This document shows positions 1 to 8,220 of a stretch of 64,000 nucleotides of DNA, piece by piece; position 1 is the first letter of the stretch, and the number at the start of each line of letters is the position of its first letter. The stretch covers positions 372,001-436,000 of the forward strand of contig NZ_JACWAB010000001.1 of NCBI RefSeq assembly GCF_020483305.1, written 5' to 3'. Origin of the DNA: Arthrobacter sp. UM1. Its GTDB lineage: Bacteria > Actinomycetota > Actinomycetes > Actinomycetales > Micrococcaceae. A program made the position numbers and the translations under genes. The notes below the pieces were generated by a model. That model ran no database searches and was not told the DNA's origin. It was given only the letters and a program-made list of their open reading frames with translations.

Positions 1-1
1 C

Positions 2-553
2 AACGTGATCGTCATCGGCGCGACGAACCGCGAGGACATGATCGACCCCGCGATCCTCCGCCCCGGGCGCCTCGACGTGAAGATCCGCGTCCAACGGCCG
101 ACGAGGGACGGTGCGCGCGACATCCTCGGCAAGCACCTGACCGCGGGGATCCCGTACGCCGAGGGGGAGTCGGCCGAGTCCCTCGCGGACGCCGCCGTGG
201 AGGACGTGTTCGCGCGGACGCCTGAGCGGGCGCTCGTGGAGCTCACGTTCGCCGGGGGAGAGACGGCGAGGCTCTACTTCTCGGACTTCGTCTCCGGCGC
301 CGTGCTGCGCAACATCGTCGACCGCGCCAAGAAGTTCGCGGTCAAGGACTCGATCCGCTCCGGCGAGACCGGCCTGACGAGCGCGCACATCGCACGAGCC
401 GTGGCACAGGAGTGCCGCGAGCTCGAGGACCTGCCGAGCTCGGCCAACCCGGAGGAGTGGGCCCGCGTGCTCGGCCGCCGCGGAGAGCGGATCGTGGCGC
501 TGCGCAACCTCGCCCACACGGACCCGGGCCGCGCCGACGGAGTCCCCCGATGA
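2..553 (+). CDS. arc: Proteasome-associated AAA+ ATPase ARC/Mpa, C-terminal part
   Basis: This is the 3' end of a AAA+ unfoldase; its start lies before the window. The visible 180 or so residues begin in the AAA core just before the second region of homology (IGATNREDMIDPAILRPGR, with the arginine-finger arginines) and continue through the helical lid. In actinobacteria ARC/Mpa forms a hexamer that recognises Pup through an N-terminal coiled coil, unfolds pupylated proteins and feeds them to the 20S proteasome. Docking normally uses a C-terminal Gln-Tyr-Leu-type tail. This protein ends in GRADGVPR, with no such tail, which matches the missing prcBA genes downstream. The stop overlaps the dop start (ATGA), indicating translational coupling. 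The identity is firm because of the dop-pup-pafA context. Confidence 0.93.
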   Translation, partial: NVIVIGATNREDMIDPAILRPGRLDVKIRVQRPTRDGARDILGKHLTAGIPYAEGESAESLADAAVEDVFARTPERALVELTFAGGETARLYFSDFVSGAVLRNIVDRAKKFAVKDSIRSGETGLTSAHIARAVAQECRELEDLPSSANPEEWARVLGRRGERIVALRNLAHTDPGRADGVPR

Positions 554-2232
554 GCGTGCGGCGCGTCATGGGAGGAGAGTCCGAGTTCGGCCTCACCTCC
601 CAGGGCATGACGGACTCCTCCCACGCCTACCTCTCGGCGGTGCTCGTCTCGGCCTACGCGGACTCAGAGGAGGAGCGGGCCCGGGCCGAGGGGCGCCCTG
701 GCTTCCTTCCCTCCGGCGGCTGGGACTACTCCACGGAGCGGCCGCTCCGGGACGCGAGGGGATTCTCCATGAGCCGGGCGTCCGCCCACCCGAGCCAGCT
801 GACGGACGCTCCGCCCGTGCTCGACGCCGAGCAGGTGGCCGTGGCCGGCACGTCCCGCTCCTCGCGCCCCCGCGTTCCGCTCGTGAAGCGGGGCCGCGAC
901 GAGCTTGTGACCAATGCGGTCCTCACCAACGGCGCCCGGTTCTACGTGGACCACGCCCACCCGGAGTACTCCTCCCCGGAGGTCCTCACTCCGCGCGAGG
1001 CGGTGGCGTGGGACCTCGCTGGGGACGTCGTCGCCATGCGGGCCGCCACGGCGGCGGAGGCCGGCGGCCTGCCGCACATCGATCTCTTCAAGAACAACAC
1101 CGACTCGAAGTCCAGCTCCTACGGCACGCATGAGAACTACCTCGTGGACCGGGCCGTGCCCTTCGACGAGCTCACAGAGCGCCTCACGCCCTTCTTCGCC
1201 ACGCGGCAGGTTCTCTGCGGCGCAGGCCGGGTGGGGATCGGTCTGCCAGGCGGGCCCGTGCACTACCGCCCTGGATTCCAGGTCTCCCAGCGCGCCGACT
1301 TCTTCGAGGAGGTCGTGGGGCTCGAGACCACGCTGCGCCGCCCCATCGTCAACGCCCGGGACGAGCCGCACGCGGACGAGCTCCGCTTCCGCCGGCTCCA
1401 CGTCATCATCGGGGACGCCAACCTGGCTCCGGTGTCCGTGCTGGTCCGCTTCGGCTCCACCTCGCTCGTCCTCAAGCTCATCGAGGACGGCCTCGCCCCG
1501 GACATCCGCTTCGAGGACCCGGTCCGCGCGCTCCAGACCGTCAGCCACGACATCCCCGCCGATGCCGGCTCCACCGCGGAGACCCTGCGGGGCGCCTTCC
1601 GCTCGCCCCTTCCGCTGGAAGGCGGCGGGAGCACGACGGCGCTCGCCGTGCAGCGCGCCTTCCTCGACGCGGCGGAGCGGGCCTACCGCGGGGCGGACGC
1701 AGAGACGGACGAGGTCCTGGACCTCTGGGACCGGCTCCTGACCGGGCTCGAGACGGACCCGATCAGCCTGGCCGCGGACGTCGACTGGATCGCGAAGTTC
1801 CGGATCGCCGACGCGGTGCGGCGCCGCGACGGACTCGACTGGGACGACGTCCGGCTCCACGCCCTCGACCTCCAGTATGCCCTCCTCGATCCGGAGAGGG
1901 GACTCGCGCTGCGGCTCCGCGCCTCCGGGGGACTCCGAGCGGTGGCCTCCGAAGAACAGGTCCTCTCCGCCGTGGCCGCGGCTCCGCGGAGCACGCGGGC
2001 GGCGGCGCGCGGGTTCGCCGTCGAGCACCATGCGGACACCCTCGTCTCGGCCTCCTGGGACACGCTGACCTTCGCCCTGCGCGGCTCCAGCGCGCCCTCG
2101 AGGATCTGGATCGGCGATCCGCTCGTCGGCGACGGCGAGCTCGTGGACTCCGTCCGCGGACGCCCGGCCGCCGACTTCGCCGCAGCCCTGGCCGATAGAC
2201 TGGCCGCCCCTGACGAAAGGACCGCACCGTGA
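550..2232 (+). CDS. dop: Deamidase/depupylase of Pup (Dop)
   Basis: Dop hydrolyses the C-terminal glutamine of Pup to glutamate, making it ligatable, and removes Pup from tagged proteins. It belongs to the carboxylate-amine ligase family related to glutamine synthetase. Visible marks are the N-terminal metal/nucleotide-binding strand (GGESEFGL, residues 8-15, usually GIETEYG), the Dop-loop region (RPLRDARGF and SQLTD, residues 64-86) and the catalytic strand FYVDHAHPEYSSPEV with the nucleophilic Asp at residue 134. Characterised Dop proteins have this Asp near residue 95, so about 40 extra residues precede it, mostly a basic, proline-rich insertion at residues 86-119. Length is 560 residues against roughly 500 for mycobacterial Dop. 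The ATG overlaps the arc stop; the stop overlaps the pup GTG. An upstream in-frame ATG at 412 lies inside arc and was not used. Confidence 0.95.
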   Translation: MSVRRVMGGESEFGLTSQGMTDSSHAYLSAVLVSAYADSEEERARAEGRPGFLPSGGWDYSTERPLRDARGFSMSRASAHPSQLTDAPPVLDAEQVAVAGTSRSSRPRVPLVKRGRDELVTNAVLTNGARFYVDHAHPEYSSPEVLTPREAVAWDLAGDVVAMRAATAAEAGGLPHIDLFKNNTDSKSSSYGTHENYLVDRAVPFDELTERLTPFFATRQVLCGAGRVGIGLPGGPVHYRPGFQVSQRADFFEEVVGLETTLRRPIVNARDEPHADELRFRRLHVIIGDANLAPVSVLVRFGSTSLVLKLIEDGLAPDIRFEDPVRALQTVSHDIPADAGSTAETLRGAFRSPLPLEGGGSTTALAVQRAFLDAAERAYRGADAETDEVLDLWDRLLTGLETDPISLAADVDWIAKFRIADAVRRRDGLDWDDVRLHALDLQYALLDPERGLALRLRASGGLRAVASEEQVLSAVAAAPRSTRAAARGFAVEHHADTLVSASWDTLTFALRGSSAPSRIWIGDPLVGDGELVDSVRGRPAADFAAALADRLAAPDERTAP

Positions 2233-2438
2233 GCTCTGAGTCCATCCATCCGCAGTCCGGCGGACAGCGCCGCGAGGAGACCGAGGCGGGAGACGTCTTC
2301 CCGGCCGAGGGCGCGCGCCGCAGCGCCCCGCAGGCGAACACCGAGAACCTCGACGACATCCTGGCCGACATCGACTCGGTCCTGGCCTCCAACGCCGAGG
2401 ACTTCGTGAGCGGGTTCGTCCAGAAGGGCGGCCAGTAG
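2229..2438 (+). CDS. pup: Prokaryotic ubiquitin-like protein Pup
   Basis: This 69-residue small modifier is attached through its C-terminal residue to lysines of target proteins. It has a polar, disordered N-terminal half and the conserved C-terminal helix region (NLDDILADIDSVLASNAEDF, residues 40-59) followed by VQKGGQ. It ends in Gln, so Dop must deamidate it before PafA can use it. The start is GTG, overlapping the dop stop as GTGA, and the coding region ends three bases before pafA. Most actinobacteria with a proteasome have prcB and prcA between pup and pafA; here there is no room for them. Confidence 0.97.
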   Translation: MSSESIHPQSGGQRREETEAGDVFPAEGARRSAPQANTENLDDILADIDSVLASNAEDFVSGFVQKGGQ

Positions 2439-2441
2439 GCC

Positions 2442-3839
2442 ATGCAGACGCGGATCGTCGGGATCGAGACCGAGTTCGGCCTCTCGTTCGCGGCGCGCAG
2501 CGGCCGCAGGATCTCGCCCGAGGAGCTGGCCCGGATCCTCTTCAAGCCCGTGGTGGCCTGGGGTCGCAGCTCCAACGTGTTCCTCGAGAACGGATCGCGC
2601 CTCTACCTCGACGTCGGCTCGCACCCGGAGTACGCCACGGCCGAGTGCTCGAGCCTCGCCGAGCTCATCGCCCAGGAGAGGGCCGGGGAGCGGATCGTCT
2701 CCGACCTCGCCGCGCAGGCCTCCCAGACGCTCGACGCCGAGGGGTATGACGGCGACGTCTACCTCTTCAAGAACAACGTGGACTCCGTCGGCAACTCCTA
2801 CGGCTGCCACGAGAACTACCTCATCAAGCGCTCGCTCGAGCTGCACCGCCTCTCCGCGTGGCTCGTCCCGCTCCTCGTGACCCGCCCGCTCATCGCAGGA
2901 GCCGGCGGCTTCGTGCAGGGGGAGCGGGGACCGCGGTTCGTGCTCTCCCCGCGCGCCGAGCACCTCTGGGAGCCGGTCTCGAGCTCGACGACGCGCTCCC
3001 GCCCCATGATCAACACCCGGGACGAGCCGCACGCGGACGCGCAGCGCTACCGGCGCCTGCACGTCATCTCCGGGGACTCCTCGATGGCCGAGCCCACGGT
3101 CCTGCTCAAAGCCGGCACGGTGTGCCTCGTGCTCCGGATGCTCGAGGCGGGGAAGGTCCTGCCGGACGTCTCGATCGCCAACCCCCTGCGCGGTCTGCGC
3201 GAGGTCTCCCTCGGCGGCGGCGCGCCCGTGTCCCTGGAGCTGGCGGACGGCCGCAGGATGACCGCCCTCGAGGTCCAGCAGACCTTCCTCGAGCAGGCGC
3301 GCACGTTCTGCGAGGCGGAGGGCGCGTCCGCCGAGGAGGAGCAGGTCCTCTCCCTGTGGTCGCGGGTCCTCGACGAGCTGGAACACGCGGTGCCGGCAGA
3401 CGGCGGAGGGCTCGCGGAGACCGGCCCGGCTCTGCGCTCCCACGTGGACTGGGCCGCCAAGAAGGGCATTCTCGACGCGTTCGCGGTCCGGGACGGCCTT
3501 GAGCCGGGAGACCCCCGCCTCAGCCAGCTCGACCTCGCCTATCACGACGTGAAGTCCGGGCGCGGCCTCGCCTCGATCCTCGAGCGCTCGGGCCGGCTCG
3601 AGCGGATCGTCGGGGAGCAGGACGTCCTTGCGGCCATGGACCGGGCGCCGTCGACGACGAGGGCCGCCCTGCGCGGGCGGTTCCTCTCCGAGGCCCGTGC
3701 GGCCGACACGCCGGTCACCGTCGACTGGATGAACCTCAGGGTCAACGCCCGCCCGGACCTCCCGCTGGCCCTCAAGGACCCGTTCGAGACGGACACGGCG
3801 CGGATCGAGCCGCTGCTCGAGATCATCCGCACCCTCTGA
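2442..3839 (+). CDS. pafA: Pup-protein ligase PafA
   Basis: PafA phosphorylates the C-terminal glutamate of deamidated Pup with ATP and forms an isopeptide bond to a substrate lysine. The 465 residues open with IVGIETEFGL (metal-binding Glu at residue 9) and carry RLYLDVGSHPEYATAEC with the catalytic Asp at residue 57, then a second homologous core with NTRDEPHAD and YRRLHVI. Length and motifs match the family. It shares the fold of Dop but lacks the Dop-loop insertion. It starts three bases after pup and ends the four-gene arc-dop-pup-pafA unit. A 116-base gap follows that contains TTGACA at 3894-3899 but no convincing -10 at standard spacing. Confidence 0.97.
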   Translation: MQTRIVGIETEFGLSFAARSGRRISPEELARILFKPVVAWGRSSNVFLENGSRLYLDVGSHPEYATAECSSLAELIAQERAGERIVSDLAAQASQTLDAEGYDGDVYLFKNNVDSVGNSYGCHENYLIKRSLELHRLSAWLVPLLVTRPLIAGAGGFVQGERGPRFVLSPRAEHLWEPVSSSTTRSRPMINTRDEPHADAQRYRRLHVISGDSSMAEPTVLLKAGTVCLVLRMLEAGKVLPDVSIANPLRGLREVSLGGGAPVSLELADGRRMTALEVQQTFLEQARTFCEAEGASAEEEQVLSLWSRVLDELEHAVPADGGGLAETGPALRSHVDWAAKKGILDAFAVRDGLEPGDPRLSQLDLAYHDVKSGRGLASILERSGRLERIVGEQDVLAAMDRAPSTTRAALRGRFLSEARAADTPVTVDWMNLRVNARPDLPLALKDPFETDTARIEPLLEIIRTL

Positions 3840-3955
3840 CGGTCCGCCCCCGGTTCCTCCGACACAGCGGACGAGGCGGGCGCGAACACGGTATTGACAG
3901 GAACTCCTGCCAGAATGACGGCTGGAGTACGAACCACGATCGAAGGACCACATCC

Positions 3956-5317
3956 GTGCGCAGAAAGCTCGCCATCGCGGCCGTCCCGCTCGCCCTCGTC
4001 CTCGCAGGCTGCTCGGGCACGAGCACGCCCGTCGGTGACAAGAAGGGGACCGAATCGCTCAAAGCGGACGTCAAGGGGGACGACCAGGCCCCTGACGTCA
4101 CGTTCGACAAGCCCATGAACGTCAGCGAGGACACCGTCAAGGTCCTCAAGCAGGGCGACGGAGAGCAGATCAAGGACGGCGACCGCGTCATGTACCGGCT
4201 TGCCGGCTATGACGGCAACTCGGGCCAGAAGGTCAACGACACGTACAGCTCGAAGCAGGACTCGCCGCTCATCTACGGCGCCCAGCTCCAGCAGCAGTCG
4301 AAGGCCCTCTTCGACGGACTCAAGGACCAGAAGAAGGGCGCGACGGTCGCCTTCGTGCCCAAGGCCCAGTCCGACCAGCAGCGCGGCGTCATGGTCTTCA
4401 CCATCACCGACGTCCAGCACCCGCCGGAGTTCAAGGACTTGAAGGCGGGCGAGCAGTTCGGCGACAAGACGGCCACGGACAAGATCGGCGTCAAGTACGG
4501 CGACGACTCATGGGTCCCGAAGGTCTCCATCGACAAGAAGCTCCAGGCGAAGGCTGCGGCCGCCCGCCTCTTCGGCGAGCCCAAGAAGGACGGCGCCACG
4601 ATCCAGGACGACTCGAAGGTCACGCTCAAGACCTCGGTCATCGACATCGCCTCCGGCAACCAGGCGCAGGACACCTATTCGCCGGGCTCGAAGCCGACGG
4701 CGCCGACGATGGCCGACCTCAAGAAGGAGATGCCCGTCCTCTACCAGGCGCTCAAGGGCCAGAAGGAGGGGCAGACCCTCGTCTACGTCCCGAAGGCGGA
4801 CAAGGGCCAGCAGGCTTCCGCCATGGTCCTGACCGTGGCCGGCGTGGAGAAGTACCACAAGCCGCAGAAGCTCTCGGCGGACCAGGTCAAGAAGCTGCGC
4901 TCGGAGGGTGCCCTGCCCACCATCAAGGAGCAGGGAGCCAAGAAGACCCCGTCCATCGAGTTCCCTGAGGGCAAGAAGGCCCCGCAGGACCTCGTGGTGG
5001 AGACGGTCAAGGAGGGCTCCGGCCCCGCCGTGAAGGCCACCGACTCCGTGACGGCCACGTACTCGGGCTGGGCCTGGGACTCCCACAAGAACTTCGACGA
5101 GAACTTCACCAAGAAGCCGACGTCGTTCGAGCTGGACAAGGTCATCAAGGGCTGGACGCAGGGCCTCGAGGGCCAGAAGGTCGGCTCCACGGTCATGCTC
5201 TCCATCCCCAAGGAGCTCGCTTACGGCGAGCAGCCGCAGGGTGACGCCCAGGGCGATCTCGTCTTCTACGTGAAGATCGAGAAGGCCGAGGCTCCCAAGA
5301 AGCAGCCGGCCAAGTGA
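3956..5317 (+). CDS. Lipoprotein with C-terminal FKBP-type prolyl isomerase domain
   Basis: This is a secreted or membrane-anchored FKBP peptidyl-prolyl cis-trans isomerase of 453 residues. The N-terminus is a lipoprotein signal (positively charged MRRK, hydrophobic stretch, lipobox LAGC with Cys at about residue 19). A canonical FKBP domain occupies about residues 330-445 (LVVETVKEGSGPAVKATDSV, VIKGWTQGLEGQKVGSTVML, IPKELAYGEQ). Two earlier segments, about residues 60-155 and 220-305, look like degenerate FKBP copies: each keeps a DRV- or SKV-type strand, a gLKgQKeGatv turn and an FVPKA or YVPKA strand, but lacks the active-site aromatics. The start is GTG, which places the signal peptide correctly. 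It lies between pafA and a small cytosolic FKBP gene; this pairing is common in actinobacteria. Confidence 0.88.
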   Translation: MRRKLAIAAVPLALVLAGCSGTSTPVGDKKGTESLKADVKGDDQAPDVTFDKPMNVSEDTVKVLKQGDGEQIKDGDRVMYRLAGYDGNSGQKVNDTYSSKQDSPLIYGAQLQQQSKALFDGLKDQKKGATVAFVPKAQSDQQRGVMVFTITDVQHPPEFKDLKAGEQFGDKTATDKIGVKYGDDSWVPKVSIDKKLQAKAAAARLFGEPKKDGATIQDDSKVTLKTSVIDIASGNQAQDTYSPGSKPTAPTMADLKKEMPVLYQALKGQKEGQTLVYVPKADKGQQASAMVLTVAGVEKYHKPQKLSADQVKKLRSEGALPTIKEQGAKKTPSIEFPEGKKAPQDLVVETVKEGSGPAVKATDSVTATYSGWAWDSHKNFDENFTKKPTSFELDKVIKGWTQGLEGQKVGSTVMLSIPKELAYGEQPQGDAQGDLVFYVKIEKAEAPKKQPAK

Positions 5318-5379
5318 CCGCATCCCGGTCGCACGGCCTCTGACCACCAGAACCCCTGAGCACGAGGAGAGGAACACAC

Positions 5380-5775
5380 ATGTCGTTCGGACAGCGCGAA
5401 TTCGACCGCACCAAGCCCGAGATCGACTTCCCCGGCGAGGAGGCTCCGTCGGAGCTCGTCGTCGAGGACATCATCGAGGGCACCGGCACTGAGGCGGTGG
5501 CCGGGAAGACCGTCTCCGCCCACTACGTCGGAGTGGCCCACTCCACGGGCGAGGAGTTCGACGCCTCGTGGAACCGCGGCGCCCCGCTCGACTTCGTCGT
5601 CGGGGTGGGACAGGTCATCCAGGGCTGGGACCAGGGCCTGCTCGGCATGAAGGTCGGCGGCCGTCGCAAGATCACGATCCCGCCGCACCTCGCTTACGGC
5701 GACCGCGGCGCGGGCTCGGTCATCAAGCCGGGGGAGACGCTCATCTTCGTCGTCGACCTCATGGCCGTCCGCTAG
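5380..5775 (+). CDS. FKBP-type peptidyl-prolyl cis-trans isomerase (cytosolic)
   Basis: This is a single-domain FKBP of 131 residues with no signal peptide, expected to catalyse prolyl isomerisation in the cytosol. Conserved strands are visible: SAHYVGV, GEEFDASWNRGAPLDFVVG, VIQGWDQGLLGMKVGGRRKI and IPPHLAYGDRGAGSVIKPGETLIF. The active-site set (Tyr, Phe, Asp, Val-Ile, Trp, Tyr, Phe) is intact, unlike the degenerate domains of the upstream lipoprotein. The ATG has a good ribosome-binding site (GAGGAGAGG) a few bases upstream. It lies 62 bases after the lipoprotein gene and is followed by a strong terminator, so the two probably share a transcript. Confidence 0.93.
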   Translation: MSFGQREFDRTKPEIDFPGEEAPSELVVEDIIEGTGTEAVAGKTVSAHYVGVAHSTGEEFDASWNRGAPLDFVVGVGQVIQGWDQGLLGMKVGGRRKITIPPHLAYGDRGAGSVIKPGETLIFVVDLMAVR

Positions 5776-5793
5776 AGACCGGCTCACCCGCTG

Positions 5794-5840
5794 AGAACGC
5801 CCCGCTTCCCGCCGCACAGAGGGACGCGGGGCGTTCTATA
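5794..5840 (+). terminator. Rho-independent terminator after the FKBP genes
   Basis: A perfect 12-bp stem (AGAACGCCCCGC at 5794-5805 with its complement at 5826-5837) encloses a 20-base loop. The T-rich tail is short and merges with the probable -10 element of pafBC (TATACC, 5837-5842), so the end of one unit and the start of the next are packed together. Confidence 0.8.
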
Positions 5841-5850
5841 CCCTGGAACC

Positions 5851-7953
5851 ATGAGCTCTGCCCCCTCTCCGAGCGGTCCGACTCGGCTCGACCGCGCCGT
5901 GGAGCGCTGCCTCGCGCTCTGGACGGCGCTCAGCGCCTCGGAGCTCGGGCTGACCTGGCCGGAGATCGCCTCCTCGGTGGAGGGATACGAGCACCGGGAG
6001 AGCAGCCGCAAGACCTTCCAACGGGACCGAGCGGCCCTCGAGTCCGCCGGTGTGGCGTTCGAGCCCGGGGACTTCTCGCGGGCCGACTACCGGTACCGCC
6101 TCCGGCCCCGGGCGCAGGCGCCGCGCCTCTCGGCCGCGGAGCGGAGCGCGCTCGGCCTCGCCGCCCTGTCCCTCTCCGGCTCGAGCGTGGGCCGGGCCGC
6201 CCAGCTCGCCGCGCAGCGTCTGGGCGCAGCCGGCGCGGACGCACCGGATCCCCACAGCCCGGACGCGAGCGCTGCGGCGCCCCTTGAGGCCTGGAGGCCC
6301 CTGCTGCCCGACGACTCGGACTGGCTCGACGTGTGGTGCTCCGCCATCGCGGACCAGGGCGCCGTCTCCTTCCGGTACGCCAACGCCCGCGGCGAGCGCT
6401 CTGCCCGGGCGGCGTGGCCCTGGACCGTCTACGTGCATGCGGGCGAGTGGTACGCCACGGCCTTCGACCTCCGCCGCGGCGAGCCTCGGGTCTTCCGTCT
6501 CGACAGGATGGCTGACGTCGAGCCGATCGCCTCCGCGGATCGCCTCGCCCCCGATCCGTTCACCCCGGCCGAGCGGGCTGCCGCCGTCCGCGAGCTCTGC
6601 GCGAGCATTCCGGAGAGTCCCCGGGACGAGATCCTCGTGGCCGTGAGGGCAGGCCACGCGCCCGTGCTCCGCGCGGCAGGCAGCCCGGACGGGCCTGCGA
6701 CGGCGGACTGCCGTGCGGCCCTCGGCGAGGACTGGACAGCGCTCAGGGTCGAGGGGCGCAGACGGGACACCGTCCTCTCCGCCGTGCTCGCCGCCTCCGG
6801 GGAAGCCGCCGTCCTCGGACCGCCCGACCTGGCGGCGGATCTCGAGGACGCGCTGGACGCGCTCGAACGCGATCACCGTCCGGACGCCGAGCAGCCCCGC
6901 GAGGCGGAGGACGCCCGCGGGTCCCGGGTGAAGACCACCGCCCAGGACCGCATCTCCCGCTGCCTGGCGCTGCTCACCGCCCTCGAGGCCCGTGGAGGCG
7001 GCTCGGTCCGCGAGCTCGCCGAGGCCACGGCCTCCGAGCCCGAGACCGTCCTCGAGGACGCCTGGGCGCTCTCCCTGGCGGCGGGTCCGTCCTCCCAATG
7101 GTGCGAGGTCAGCGTGTCCGAGGACGAGGAGCACGTCTTCTTCGCCTCCGTTCCCGATGCAGCGGGCGTCCCCGCTCCGCCCCTGCGCGAGCTCATCCCG
7201 CTCATCTCGGCTCTCGGGGCCCTTCTGCGCGACGTCGACGGCGGAACGGCCGCCCACGATGCGCTCGCCGGTGCGCAGCTCAAGCTCCTCGCGGCAGCGG
7301 AGCGCCCGGAGCTCGCCACGGCCCTCCTCACGGCGGGAAGCCGGCGAGGTCATGCCGATTCCGGGCCGGCCGCCGTCGTCGTCGAAGCGCTGCTCGAGGG
7401 GCGGCTTCTCGAGTTCGAGTACCTCAAGGACACGGAGGCGGACACGCGCAGACGGCGCGTCCGGCCGGTCAGGCTGCTCGAGTCCGGCCGCCGGGCCTAC
7501 CTCGTGGGCCTTGAGGAGGGCTCCTCGCGGGCCAAGCACTTCGCTCTGGAGCGGTGCTGGGGAATCTCCGCCGTGGAACCGCGTGACGGTGGGCCGGGCG
7601 AGCCCCCTTCTGCCGACTCGGACGCCTCGTTTCCGCCCGCGCGCCTCGAGATCGAGCCGCCCCGCTGGGGGACCCGGCGCCAGAGCGCGCCCTCTGTTCG
7701 GATCGCGGCGAAGTCGGGCCCTCACGGGTCCGCGCGGGCGCTGCTCCAGGACTTCGACGCGGTCCGGGTGCGTCCGGCCGAGGACGGCCGGCTGCTCGGA
7801 ACCGTCAAGGTGTTCCGCGGGCCCTTCGTCCGCGAGGTGCTCTCCGCCGCCGGCCAGATCGCCGTGGCGGAGGGAGGAGAGCTGGCCGCCGAGGTGCTCG
7901 CCAGTGCACAGGCCGTCAGGAAAACCCAAGCCGGGACGCGTAGAATCGTCTGA
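5851..7953 (+). CDS. pafBC: PafBC: fused PafB-PafC WYL-domain transcription factor
   Basis: This 700-residue protein is two homologous regulators in one chain. Each half has an N-terminal winged-helix segment (about residues 10-80, RLDRAVERCLALWTAL; about 365-430, TAQDRISRCLALLTALEARG) followed by a WYL ligand-sensing domain (about 150-240 and 500-570). PafBC is the activator of the LexA/RecA-independent DNA-damage response in mycobacteria, where the halves are separate genes; a fused form is known from Arthrobacter. Location near the Pup genes and upstream of tatAC is the standard actinobacterial arrangement. A TATACC hexamer 8 bases before the ATG suggests a leaderless mRNA. The second half retains the basic RRRRVRPVRLLESGRRAYLVG strand only partly split by spacing from its neighbour, so both WYL domains look intact. 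Confidence 0.9.
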   Translation: MSSAPSPSGPTRLDRAVERCLALWTALSASELGLTWPEIASSVEGYEHRESSRKTFQRDRAALESAGVAFEPGDFSRADYRYRLRPRAQAPRLSAAERSALGLAALSLSGSSVGRAAQLAAQRLGAAGADAPDPHSPDASAAAPLEAWRPLLPDDSDWLDVWCSAIADQGAVSFRYANARGERSARAAWPWTVYVHAGEWYATAFDLRRGEPRVFRLDRMADVEPIASADRLAPDPFTPAERAAAVRELCASIPESPRDEILVAVRAGHAPVLRAAGSPDGPATADCRAALGEDWTALRVEGRRRDTVLSAVLAASGEAAVLGPPDLAADLEDALDALERDHRPDAEQPREAEDARGSRVKTTAQDRISRCLALLTALEARGGGSVRELAEATASEPETVLEDAWALSLAAGPSSQWCEVSVSEDEEHVFFASVPDAAGVPAPPLRELIPLISALGALLRDVDGGTAAHDALAGAQLKLLAAAERPELATALLTAGSRRGHADSGPAAVVVEALLEGRLLEFEYLKDTEADTRRRRVRPVRLLESGRRAYLVGLEEGSSRAKHFALERCWGISAVEPRDGGPGEPPSADSDASFPPARLEIEPPRWGTRRQSAPSVRIAAKSGPHGSARALLQDFDAVRVRPAEDGRLLGTVKVFRGPFVREVLSAAGQIAVAEGGELAAEVLASAQAVRKTQAGTRRIV
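7941..7946 (+). promoter_or_regulatory. Probable -10 element of tatA
   Basis: TAGAAT lies at the very end of pafBC, about 35 bases before the tatA start, leaving space for a short leader with the ribosome-binding site GAAAGGA. No good -35 hexamer is visible, so tatA may also be read through from pafBC. Confidence 0.4.
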
Positions 7954-7981
7954 GCACTCTGCTTCCGAAAGGACTCCACTC

Positions 7982-8215
7982 ATGGGCGCCATTCAGCCAA
8001 CCCACATCGCCGCAATCGTCGTCGTCGCGCTGCTGCTCTTCGCTGCTCCGAAGCTGCCGCAGATCGCCCGGAACCTCGGCGAGTCGATGCGCGTGTTCCG
8101 GTCCGAGGTCCGCCAGATGAAGGACGAGAACGGGGATGAGAAGGACAAGCGGGACGGGAGCCACTCGGAGGACGGCACGGTGACGGGCCGCGTTGTCGAC
8201 GGTGACCGCAAGTAG
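7982..8215 (+). CDS. tatA: Sec-independent protein translocase subunit TatA
   Basis: TatA oligomers form the membrane-permeating component of the twin-arginine pathway, which exports folded proteins. The 77 residues show the family pattern: a very short N-terminus, one transmembrane helix (residues 8-22), a hinge at AAPKLPQIARNLGESM, an amphipathic helix and an acidic/charged tail. The ATG is preceded by GAAAGGACTCC. It lies 28 bases after pafBC and 5 bases before tatC, so tatA and tatC are probably co-transcribed. The length is normal for actinobacterial TatA. No TatB is in the window. Confidence 0.94.
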   Translation: MGAIQPTHIAAIVVVALLLFAAPKLPQIARNLGESMRVFRSEVRQMKDENGDEKDKRDGSHSEDGTVTGRVVDGDRK

Positions 8216-8220
8216 CCTCG

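Noticed and set aside
3894-3899. TTGACA as a -35 element for the FKBP lipoprotein
   Set aside because: No -10 hexamer at 15-19 bases; the nearest AT-rich hexamer (CAGAAT) is only 11 bases away.
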